Below, in pieces: positions 1-7,224 of a DNA stretch of 41,578 nt; position 1 is the stretch's first letter; each line of letters begins with the position of its first letter. Both the position numbers and the translations under genes were made by a program. The DNA comes from an archaeon. GTDB lineage: Archaea > Thermoproteota > Nitrososphaeria > Nitrososphaerales > Gagatemarchaeaceae. A model generated the notes under the pieces. That model ran no database searches. It was given only the letters and a program-made list of their open reading frames with translations, and was not told where the DNA came from. Where the stretch lies: contig JAJYYP010000007.1 of the NCBI GenBank assembly GCA_021800855.1, forward strand, positions 1 through 41,578. Reading direction: 5' to 3'.

Positions 1-225
1 CTCGCGAAGGAGCTCGCCACAGCGGCATCCCTCGACGGGGAACGCGCCATCTTCATAGGGCGGAAGGACAGAGACTCCTTCACGCAGCTCCTGCAGCGCT
101 ACCTCAAAGACGGCGTGATATGCCCCGTCTGCGGCAGCCCAGACACACACCTGGACAAGGAGAAGCGGATGTGGTTCATGGTCTGCGAGGCGTGCGGGGC
201 CAGGTCGGTCGCCAAGGTTGCGTAG
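1..225 (+). CDS. Translation initiation factor aIF2 subunit beta, C-terminal part (partial)
   Basis: The reading frame is open from base 1 and ends at TAG 223-225, giving the last 74 residues. aIF2-beta is part of the heterotrimeric factor that delivers initiator tRNA to the small ribosomal subunit. What is visible is the end of the alpha-beta core (around GRKDRDSFTQLLQRYL) and the C-terminal zinc ribbon with two CxxC pairs (CPVC and CEAC). The sequence ends in the usual short basic tail. The N-terminus lies outside the window. The next gene starts 3 bases downstream, so the two are probably co-transcribed. Confidence 0.9.
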   Translation, partial: LAKELATAASLDGERAIFIGRKDRDSFTQLLQRYLKDGVICPVCGSPDTHLDKEKRMWFMVCEACGARSVAKVA

Positions 226-228
226 AGA

Positions 229-540
229 TTGGCGGAAAAGGGGTTCTCAGTCAGGACCGCGGAGTACAGGGGTTCGATACTTGTCAACATATGCGACGAA
301 GAGCTGGTGGGGAGGATCGTCTCAGAAGGGGAACTGACGGTGCATCTCTCCAAGGACTTCTACTCTGGCGAGGTGGTCAGCAGCGGCGAGGCGCTAAGGC
401 TGATCAGGACGTGCTCCATAGTGAACCTCGCCGGCTCCAGGTCAGTGTCGCTGGCCGTCAGCAACAAGTTCGGCGCACCGGAGGCCATACGGGAAATCCA
501 GGACGTTCCCTTCCTTATGATCTACAAGTTCTCGGGCTAG
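229..540 (+). CDS. DUF424 family protein
   Basis: 103 residues from a TTG start 3 bases after the aIF2-beta stop. The pattern of an N-terminal strand, 'CDEELVG', '[12 protein letters not shown]', '[10 protein letters not shown]' and a C-terminal 'VPFLMIYKF' matches the small archaeal DUF424 family. The family has no established biochemical role that I know; its position next to aIF2-beta suggests translation. There are no membrane segments or signal peptide. Its last 4 bases overlap the convergent end of dnaJ. Confidence 0.8.
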   Translation: MAEKGFSVRTAEYRGSILVNICDEELVGRIVSEGELTVHLSKDFYSGEVVSSGEALRLIRTCSIVNLAGSRSVSLAVSNKFGAPEAIREIQDVPFLMIYKFSG

Positions 541-1625
541 CTGAGGGTTCCGAGCTTCCTTAGCTGCTCTCTCTGTTGCTCGGTCAGCTTCCTCGGGACT
601 TCAACGCGGACGACCACGTACTGGTTCCCGTAGCCACCTCGCCATCCCCCGAACTTCGGGAGCCCTTTGTCCTTGATGGTAAACCTCTCGCCTGGTTGGG
701 TGCCGTGAGGTATCGCAAGTTTGACGTCGCCATGCAGCGTCGGGACGGTGAGCTCGGCCCCGAGCATGGCGTCCACCACGCCTATCTTCACCTCCATGAA
801 GACGTTGCTGGGGTCGTCTTCCCCCCTCCTGAATATCCTGTGGGATGCGACGTTCACCACGACGTAGAGGTCTCCCGGCGGGCTCCCCCTCTCCCCGGCG
901 TTCCCCTCGCCCCTGAGCCGGAGCGTGTACCCGTCTTCGATCCCGCCGGGGATCCTGACGCGGATCCTCCTGGTTCTCTCCGTTGTCCCGCGGCCTCTGC
1001 AGTCCCTGCAGGGGCTGTCCACAGTATACCCCCTCCCTCCGCACTTGCTGCAGGTGGTGACCCTGACTAGGCGCGCGAAGCCTGCCGACTGAACCTTCTG
1101 GACCTGCCCCGTCCCGCCGCAGGTGGCGCACTGGCGGGGCGACGTCCCTGGCCTGGCGCCGCTCCCATCGCAGGTAGCGCACACTTCGTTTCGGGGGACC
1201 TCGATCTCCCTCTCGGTGTCGCTGACTATGTCCTCCAGGTTCAGCTCCAGATGATAGGTCAGGTCCTCGCCCCGGCTCTGCTGCCGCGCCGTCCCTCCGC
1301 CGAAGAACTGTGCAAAGATGTCGTCGAAGCCTCCAAACCCTCCCCCGCGGAAGAACTCCCCGAAGTCGGCCCCCCTGAAGATGTCTTCCTGGCTGTATCT
1401 CTGATACACACCCTCCCGCCCGAAGGAGTCGTACTGCCTGCGCTTCTCGTCGTCTGAAAGCACGGCGTACGCCTCTGATATCTCCTTGAAGCGCGCCTCT
1501 GCGTCGGGGGACTTGTTCCTGTCAGGGTGGAACTGGAGTGCGAGCTTCCTGTAGGCGTCCTTGATCTGGTCCTTGGTAGCCCCCCTCTGGACGCCGAGCA
1601 CCTCGTAGTAGTCCTTCGTGGCCAC
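537..1625 (-). CDS. dnaJ: Chaperone DnaJ (Hsp40)
   Basis: 362 residues. DnaJ presents unfolded clients to DnaK and stimulates its ATPase. Domains in order: J domain (about 1-70) with the catalytic HPD in '[10 protein letters not shown]', a Gly/Phe-rich linker (about 75-115), a zinc-binding domain with all four CxxCxGxG-type repeats ([32 protein letters not shown]), and the C-terminal client-binding barrels. Length is slightly short of the bacterial norm (~375). It is the last gene of a grpE-dnaK-dnaJ operon on the minus strand, 12 bases after dnaK. The complete zinc finger implies a functional type I Hsp40. Confidence 0.96.
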   Translation of the reverse strand: MATKDYYEVLGVQRGATKDQIKDAYRKLALQFHPDRNKSPDAEARFKEISEAYAVLSDDEKRRQYDSFGREGVYQRYSQEDIFRGADFGEFFRGGGFGGFDDIFAQFFGGGTARQQSRGEDLTYHLELNLEDIVSDTEREIEVPRNEVCATCDGSGARPGTSPRQCATCGGTGQVQKVQSAGFARLVRVTTCSKCGGRGYTVDSPCRDCRGRGTTERTRRIRVRIPGGIEDGYTLRLRGEGNAGERGSPPGDLYVVVNVASHRIFRRGEDDPSNVFMEVKIGVVDAMLGAELTVPTLHGDVKLAIPHGTQPGERFTIKDKGLPKFGGWRGGYGNQYVVVRVEVPRKLTEQQREQLRKLGTLS

Positions 1626-1637
1626 GGAGGCTATCCC

Positions 1638-3491
1638 CTACTTTCCTTCGTCCACAACTCTGTAGTCGGCGTCGCCGACTTTCTGGTCGCCGCCCTTGCC
1701 ACCAGGAGGGGCCCCCTGTTGCTGTTTCTGAGCCTGCTGCTGATAGACCGAGGCCCCTACCTCCTGGAGGACCCTCTTCAGCGCCTCGCTCTTCTCCCTG
1801 ATCGCTCCGGTGTCCTGCCCACCGACCGCCTTCCTGAGGTCCTGAGCCGCCGCGTCTATCCTGTCCATGCTCGCCCTGTCGACCTTCCCTTCCAGGTCCT
1901 TCTTCGTCCTCTCTGCCGTATAGAGCACCGAGTCCGCGTCGTTCCTGACTTCCGCATCTTCCCTCTTCTTCCTGTCCTGGTCGGCGAAGGTCTCAGCCTC
2001 CTTGATGAGCCTCTCCTTCTCTTCCTTTGACAGCTTGGTCGAAGCGGTTATCGTAATCTTGTTCTCCTTCCCAGTCCCGATGTCCTTAGCCCCTACGGTG
2101 AGGATGCCGTTGGCGTCGATGTCGAATGTCACCTCGATCTGCGGGACCCCCCTAGGCGCAGGTGGTATCCCTGTCAGGTTGAACATACCGAGGGACACGT
2201 TGTCTGCCGCCATGCTCCTCTCTCCCTGGACGACGTGGATGGTCACAGCGGTCTGGAAGTCCGCCGCAGTCGTGAAAGTCTTGCTCCGCTTGGTCGGAAT
2301 CGTGGCATTCTTCTCTATCAGATGCTCGGTGATCCCTCCGAGGGTCTCAACGCCCAGGGAGAGCGGCGTCACGTCCAATAGAAGTATGTCCTTTATCTCT
2401 CCTGCCAAGACAGCTCCTTGTATCGCCGCCCCGATGGCCACTGCTTCCATCGGGTCGACCCCCCTCTCGGCCTGCTTCCTGGCAACGTCCTCGACGAACT
2501 TGCGGACAAGCGGCATCCTGGTCATGCCGCCTATCAGTATCACCTTGTCCACCTGCTCGGGGGTGAGCTTGGCGTCGTTGATCACCCTTCGTATCGTGTC
2601 TTCCGTCTTTGCGACAATGGGCCTGGCGACCTCCTCCAGCTTGGTCCTGGTCAGCGTGTAGTGAAGGTTCTTCGGGCCCGAGGCGTCGCTGGCTATGAAC
2701 GGGAGGTCCACATCGGTCGACATCAGGTTGGAGAGCTGAATCTTTGCCTGCTCTGCCCCCTCCTTCAGCCTCGCCATTGCGGTCTTGTCTGTGGTCAGGT
2801 CTATCCCTGTCTTCGAACGGAAGTCGTCGAGGAGGACCTGGATGATGGCCTTGTCCACGTCTGTCCCCCCGGTCTGCGTGTCCCCGGAAGTGGCGAGGAC
2901 CTGGAACACCCCCTTTCCGAACTCCATGATTGTCGCGTCGTGGGTCCCTCCCCCGAAGCTGAAGACGAGGATCTTCATCTCCTTCTCGGACTTGTCGAGG
3001 CCGTATGCGAGCGATGCGGCGGTAGGCTCGTTGATTATCCTGACCACCTCGAGGCCCGCTATCTCGCCCGCGTCCTTGGTCGCCTGACGCTGGTTATCGT
3101 TGAAATGGGCTGGTACCGTGATAACTGCCTTCTTCACGGGATAGCCCAGGAACACTTCAGCATCGTGTTTGATCTTCTGGAGAATATAGGAGCTGAGCTG
3201 CTCTGGCGAATAGTCCTTCCCTGATAGGTTGACCCGGTAGTCCGTCCCCATCTTCCTCTTGATTTCGAAGACCGTCCCGTCGGGGTTGGTCACCACCTGG
3301 CGCCTTGCCGGCTCTCCTACCAAGAGCTGCCCGTCTTTGGTGTAGGCTACCACGGATGGAAACATCTTGCCTGCAGGGGTCGCCCCTTCGGCGCTCGGAA
3401 TCACCACCGGCCTCCCTGCTTCTACCACCGCCGCCGCGGAGTTCGTTGTCCCCAGGTCTATCCCTATGATCTTCTCCCTGGCGCCGCTCAT
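1638..3491 (-). CDS. dnaK: Chaperone DnaK (Hsp70)
   Basis: 617 residues. ATP-driven Hsp70 chaperone. The nucleotide-binding domain has phosphate-1 'GIDLGTTNS', '[12 protein letters not shown]' and the adenosine motif '[10 protein letters not shown]'. The substrate-binding domain has '[14 protein letters not shown]' and '[14 protein letters not shown]', and the tail '[11 protein letters not shown]' is typical. Odd point: phosphate-2, normally FDLGGGTFD, reads '[10 protein letters not shown]', so the conserved Asp is Ser178. The start ATG overlaps the grpE stop as TGATG, so translation is coupled. Archaea lack this system in many lineages; it is thought to have been acquired from bacteria. Confidence 0.97.
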   Translation of the reverse strand: MSGAREKIIGIDLGTTNSAAAVVEAGRPVVIPSAEGATPAGKMFPSVVAYTKDGQLLVGEPARRQVVTNPDGTVFEIKRKMGTDYRVNLSGKDYSPEQLSSYILQKIKHDAEVFLGYPVKKAVITVPAHFNDNQRQATKDAGEIAGLEVVRIINEPTAASLAYGLDKSEKEMKILVFSFGGGTHDATIMEFGKGVFQVLATSGDTQTGGTDVDKAIIQVLLDDFRSKTGIDLTTDKTAMARLKEGAEQAKIQLSNLMSTDVDLPFIASDASGPKNLHYTLTRTKLEEVARPIVAKTEDTIRRVINDAKLTPEQVDKVILIGGMTRMPLVRKFVEDVARKQAERGVDPMEAVAIGAAIQGAVLAGEIKDILLLDVTPLSLGVETLGGITEHLIEKNATIPTKRSKTFTTAADFQTAVTIHVVQGERSMAADNVSLGMFNLTGIPPAPRGVPQIEVTFDIDANGILTVGAKDIGTGKENKITITASTKLSKEEKERLIKEAETFADQDRKKREDAEVRNDADSVLYTAERTKKDLEGKVDRASMDRIDAAAQDLRKAVGGQDTGAIREKSEALKRVLQEVGASVYQQQAQKQQQGAPPGGKGGDQKVGDADYRVVDEGK

Positions 3492-4066
3492 CAGACTTCC
3501 TCCTCCCGGGCTGTTTTACGCGCCAATTCAACTTTTACCATGCTCGGCCTCAGAAGCTGACCCCTGAATGTGTATCCCGTCCTCAGGTCCTCGACCACCC
3601 GGTCAGGCCCCTCCCCCTCGCCCTGCGCCTTCTCCACCGCCTCGTGAACGGCTGGGTCGAAAGGCTTCCCCAAGGCGTCGATGGGCTCGACCCCCACCGA
3701 CTGAAGTGCGGCGCGGAGGTTCCGCCTGACCATCCTTATCCCTTCAAGCAGCTCCTTGTTTGCAGACCCTTCCGCGTGCTTCAGGGCAAGTTCCAGCTCG
3801 TCGGCCACTACGAGGAGCTTCGAGACCAGCCCCTTCGCTAGCGACTCACCTGCCTCCTTCATCTCTTTCTCTGCCCTCTTCCTGTAGTTCTCCAGGTCTG
3901 CCTGGGAGTATCGCAGGCGTGTCATCAGTTCTTCGTTCCGCTTCTTCTCTTCTGCGAGCTGCTTCTTGAGCGCCTCCAGTTGGTCCTCTGCGTCCTTCTC
4001 TGTTTCTTCGAACTCCGACAACCCCAGCTCAACACTCCCGTGAGAAATCGGCGCTTTTCGATTCAT
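3491..4066 (-). CDS. grpE: GrpE nucleotide exchange factor
   Basis: About 190 residues. GrpE releases ADP from DnaK. It has an acidic N-terminal part, a long coiled coil (about residues 18-75, rich in E/K/L, including '[18 protein letters not shown]' and '[14 protein letters not shown]'), and the beta domain near the C-terminus with '[20 protein letters not shown]' and '[15 protein letters not shown]'. First gene of the grpE-dnaK-dnaJ operon. The start is uncertain: ATG at 4090 lies upstream of the TATA-like element, ATG 4066 lies directly beside it, and TTG 4021 is also possible. The conserved domains begin well downstream, so function is not affected. Confidence 0.92.
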   Translation of the reverse strand: MNRKAPISHGSVELGLSEFEETEKDAEDQLEALKKQLAEEKKRNEELMTRLRYSQADLENYRKRAEKEMKEAGESLAKGLVSKLLVVADELELALKHAEGSANKELLEGIRMVRRNLRAALQSVGVEPIDALGKPFDPAVHEAVEKAQGEGEGPDRVVEDLRTGYTFRGQLLRPSMVKVELARKTAREEEV

Positions 4067-4078
4067 ACGTATAAATTT
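4066..4078. promoter_or_regulatory. Divergent grpE / rio1 promoter region
   Basis: The AT-rich stretch ACGTATAAATTTT lies between the divergent grpE operon and rio1. It can be read as a TATA box on both strands (TATAAATT on plus, AATTTATA on minus). The gap between the two genes is only about 30 bases, so both transcripts should be leaderless or have very short leaders. Inference from position and composition only. Confidence 0.55.
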
Positions 4079-4092
4079 TGATTGATTCATGG

Positions 4093-4872
4093 ATGGGCGT
4101 GGCCGATGAAGACGAAAGCGATAAGATGAGGGAGAGGCTCCTGCGGCTCGAGCGCGAGAACAGGTACCTGAGGAGAGACTCCGACGATAAGAAGGTGCTG
4201 GAGGAGGTCTTCGACAGGTCCACGATGCTGGCCGTCGAGGAGCTGATAGCTAGGAAGGACATTCGCGAGCTCCGCGGGGTGATGAGCGCAGGAAAGGAGG
4301 CCAGGGTCTACCTCGGGGAAGACAGGGCGGGCAGGGCGGTCGCGGTGAAAATCTATCTCACGTCTGCCTCTGACTTCAGGAAGCGCATGGGCTACATCGC
4401 AGGGGACAGGCGGTTCGGCAAGCTCCCCGCCGGTTCGAGGGAAACCATCTACCTCTGGACTAGGAAGGAGTTCAAGAACCTCCAGCTCGCCCAGCGAGCG
4501 GGGATCCGCGTCCCCGCGCCCTTCGCTTTCTTGAAGAACATACTCGTGATGGAGTACATCGGGAACCCCCCCGAACCAGCCCCCACCTTCTCGGAGGCGG
4601 AGGTCGGCGAAGAGGAGTACACGTGGACGCTCAGGACCATCCGCGCTCTCTGGAACGACGCCGGCCTGGTCCACGCCGACCTATCGGAGTTCAACGTGTT
4701 CAGGGCTGAGGGGGGCCCGGTCCTCTTCGACATGGGGTCCGCGGTCCTCTCGTCACACCCACAAGCTCAGGAGTTCCTTAAGAGAGACGTATACAATATG
4801 GTCAGGTTCTTTAGGAAGAGGGGGATAGGCGGGAAGGAAGTAGATGAGTGGATGAAGGTGATCTTATCATGA
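4093..4872 (+). CDS. RIO1-type serine protein kinase
   Basis: 259 residues from ATG 4093; GTG 4099 is an alternative closer to the expected leaderless start. RIO1 kinases act in small ribosomal subunit maturation. The N-terminal part is charged. The nucleotide loop is 'VMSAGKEARVYLG', followed by the lysine in 'AVAVKIYLTS', the hinge 'VMEYIG', the catalytic loop 'VHADLSEFNVF' (Asp196), and the metal-binding 'LFDMGSAV' (Asp213). There is no activation-loop/APE region, as expected for RIO kinases. It overlaps the KH gene by 4 bases (ATGA). A Dim2-like partner directly downstream fits joint action in 40S/30S biogenesis. Confidence 0.94.
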   Translation: MGVADEDESDKMRERLLRLERENRYLRRDSDDKKVLEEVFDRSTMLAVEELIARKDIRELRGVMSAGKEARVYLGEDRAGRAVAVKIYLTSASDFRKRMGYIAGDRRFGKLPAGSRETIYLWTRKEFKNLQLAQRAGIRVPAPFAFLKNILVMEYIGNPPEPAPTFSEAEVGEEEYTWTLRTIRALWNDAGLVHADLSEFNVFRAEGGPVLFDMGSAVLSSHPQAQEFLKRDVYNMVRFFRKRGIGGKEVDEWMKVILS

Positions 4873-5468
4873 GCTTTGAGCAGGTGGTACGGATCCCAGT
4901 CGACAGGGTGGGCGCGGTCATAGGGAAGGAAGGGGCGACGAAGAGGTACCTCGAGAGCGAGATGAGCGTCACCCTGCAGGTGGACGGCAAGGAGGGGCTG
5001 GTCCTTCTGAAGTCAGAGTCAGCTGTGGGGGCCGACCCTTTCTCAGCGACCAGGGTCATCGAAGCGATAGGGCGCGGGTTCTCGCCTCAGAAGGCGTGCA
5101 GGCTGTTAGACGAGGGGACTGCCCTGGAGGTGATAGACCTCCGCGGCTATGCAGGGAGGAGCGCGAAGTCTCTCGAGAGGATAAGGGGGAGGGTGATAGG
5201 CCTGAAGGGGAAGTCACGCCGGGTAATCGAGGAGCTGACGTCATGCAGCCTGTCCGTGTACGGCAGGACGGTGGCCATAATCGGCGAATCAGGCGAGGTC
5301 CAACTGGCCTCAGACGCTGTGAAGTCCCTGGCCTCGGGGAGCCAGCACAAGACCGTGTACAACACGCTCCAGAGGGCAAGAACGAGGAAGAAGATGGAGA
5401 GGATGTTCCTATGGGAAGGCACTTCGCCGGAGACCTTGGAGGAAAAACTCCGGAAGATTGAGCACTAG
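4869..5468 (+). CDS. KH-domain RNA-binding protein (Dim2/Pno1/Krr1-like)
   Basis: 199 residues starting at the ATG that overlaps the rio1 stop. Two KH-type modules are visible: the first with 'VGAVIGKEGATKRYLE' (GxxG = GKEG, near residues 18-21) and the second with 'GRVIGLKGKSRRVIEEL' (GLKG), followed by 'CSLSVYGRTVAIIGE'. The archaeal family is related to eukaryotic Pno1/Dim2, which binds the 3' end of pre-18S rRNA. The coupling with RIO1 is a known archaeal arrangement. The C-terminal tail is basic (RARTRKKMERMF). Confidence 0.93.
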   Translation: MSFEQVVRIPVDRVGAVIGKEGATKRYLESEMSVTLQVDGKEGLVLLKSESAVGADPFSATRVIEAIGRGFSPQKACRLLDEGTALEVIDLRGYAGRSAKSLERIRGRVIGLKGKSRRVIEELTSCSLSVYGRTVAIIGESGEVQLASDAVKSLASGSQHKTVYNTLQRARTRKKMERMFLWEGTSPETLEEKLRKIEH

Positions 5469-5600
5469 CATATATCCGGTTCAGGTCGATACCTGCGGGC
5501 GGGCCCTTTGGGAATGGGTAGGACCAGCTAGATTGAAACTATCACTTGCGAATCGACGACTGGAGAAGCAGCAGAGCAGAGACTATGGGGGTGATGACTA
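5469..5600. other. Intergenic leader ahead of topoisomerase VI B
   Basis: 132 bases without a convincing gene. A weak TATA-like CATATATC lies at 5469-5476. Further down GTGATGA (5591-5597) followed by CTGA (5601-5604) resembles box C and box D, but the spacing is too short for a guide RNA. A G-rich ribosome-binding-like run precedes ATG 5594, which would read only four codons before a stop unless a frameshift is corrected (see the topoisomerase VI B entry). Confidence 0.4.
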
Positions 5601-7224
5601 CTGAGTAGCAAGGCCACATTCGCGGAGATTTCGCCCTCAGAGTTCTTTCTACCGTAACCGCGACCTGGCCGGGTTCACAAACCCCGCGCGTGCCCTCTAC
5701 ATGGCCATCAGGGAACTTGTCGAGAACTCCCTAGACTCCACTGAGATGATTGGGACTCCGCCGGACATCTACGTCAGGATAACCGCCGAGGACCCTAATC
5801 TGTCGCTCCCAGACCCGAAGCCCTACAAACTCACCGTGGTCGACAACGGCACCGGGGTGGCGCCACAGCACGTCCCAAGCGCCTTCGGGAAGGTCTTCTA
5901 TGGGTCCAAGTACGTCCTGCGGCAGTCGCGTGGGATGTTCGGCCTAGGGGGGACCATGGCTATCCTCTACGGCCAGATCACCACCAACAAGCCTGTGATG
6001 ATCACGACCTCCCCCGACGGGAAGCGCAAGTACGGCTTCCAGATGATGATAGACATAGGGGAGAACAGACCCACAGTCCTGAAGCGATTCAACAGCGAGG
6101 CCAACGGCTCGACGGGGACCAGGGTGGACATCGTCCTCGAAGGCGACTATCTCCGCGCGTCCCAGAAGATAGGAGACTACTTCAAACAGACAGCGCTGGT
6201 GGCCAGCTACGCGAACCTGACGTTCGTCGACCCCACCGGCCAGATAACGTACTACGAAAGGGCGACCACATCGATGCCTTCCCCTCCCAAGGAGACGCTG
6301 CCGCATCCCTACGGCGTAGACGTCGAGGCATTCAAGCGGATAGTGAAGGTGTCTGAGGAGCACGACATGAAGACGTTCATGGTCACCCACTTCCACAGGG
6401 TGGGGGACAGAATAGCGACGAAGTTCCTTGAGTTCGCTGGAGTGAGCCCGAAACTTCCGCCGAAAAGGCTCAGCACAAACCAGATAGTCGCCGTGGTGGA
6501 CGCTCTACAGCGCTTCCCAGACTTCCTCCAGCCCGATGCCGCGGTGCTCTCGCCCATAGGCGAGGAGATACTCATGGCGGGGATAGCCAAGGAGCTCCAG
6601 CCCGAGTTCTCCACCGTTGTCATGAGGCCCCCCTCGTCGTACTCCGGCTTCCCTTTCTTGGTCGAGGTAGGGGTCGCTTACGGAGGGAAGATACTACAGC
6701 CAGGGGTCAAGCTCTTCAGGTTCGCGAACAGGATTCCGCTCCTATATGACGAGAGCTCAGACGTCAGCTTCGAGGTACTCAACGAGGAGGTTGACTGGCG
6801 AAGGTATCATGTCCCTGCCGACGCCCCCATCGGGGTGATAACGCACATTGCGAGTACCCGGATTCCTTACAAGACAGTCGGCAAGGAGTACATAGCTGAC
6901 AGGCCGGAGATTCAGAGGGAGATCAGGAACGCGGTGAGGGAGGCTCTGCGTAGGCTCGGCATCTTCCTGTCCCGCAAAGGGAGCATGGAAGCGGTCCAGA
7001 AGAAGATGAATATCTATGGGAAGTACCTCCCCCTGATTGCCCAGTTCTCAACCGAGCTGGCGGGGAAGAAATCGCTCCCGAAGTACAGGCAGCTCATAGG
7101 CAGGGAGTCCGACGCAGACGAGACTAATGAAGCCGGGATGCCAGAGGGGGGACCGGCGGGAGAAGCGGAGGGAGAAGATGTCAACCAAGAAGAGAGTAAA
7201 GAGGCAGTCGACAGGTTCAGCTGA
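5601..7224 (+). CDS. top6B: DNA topoisomerase VI subunit B, N-terminal frame interrupted
   Basis: GHKL-type ATPase subunit of the type IIB topoisomerase that relaxes and decatenates DNA. In the long frame from ATG 5701 (507 residues) the N box 'RELVENSLDS', G1 'VVDNGTGV' and G2 'GMFGLGGTMAILYG' are all present, followed by the H2TH and transducer domains and an acidic low-complexity tail. The family N-terminus is also encoded but in two frames: 'TFAEISPSEFF' (ending at 5648) and, one base shifted, 'YRNRDLAGFTNPARALYM' (from 5650). One extra base in TTCTTTCTACC explains this. No ordinary start codon precedes the first piece; CTG 5601 is in frame, and ATG 5594 fits if another base at ~5606 is also extra. 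The gene could be real with sequence errors or be translated from 5701. It overlaps subunit A by 47 bases. Confidence 0.9.

Noticed and set aside
601-1182. Long open frame inside dnaJ and similar frames opposite the nuo and atp genes
   Set aside because: Shadows caused by the GC-rich third codon positions of well-supported genes.
5591-5604. Box C (GTGATGA) and box D (CTGA) of a guide sRNA ahead of top6B
   Set aside because: Only 3 bases separate them, leaving no guide sequence.
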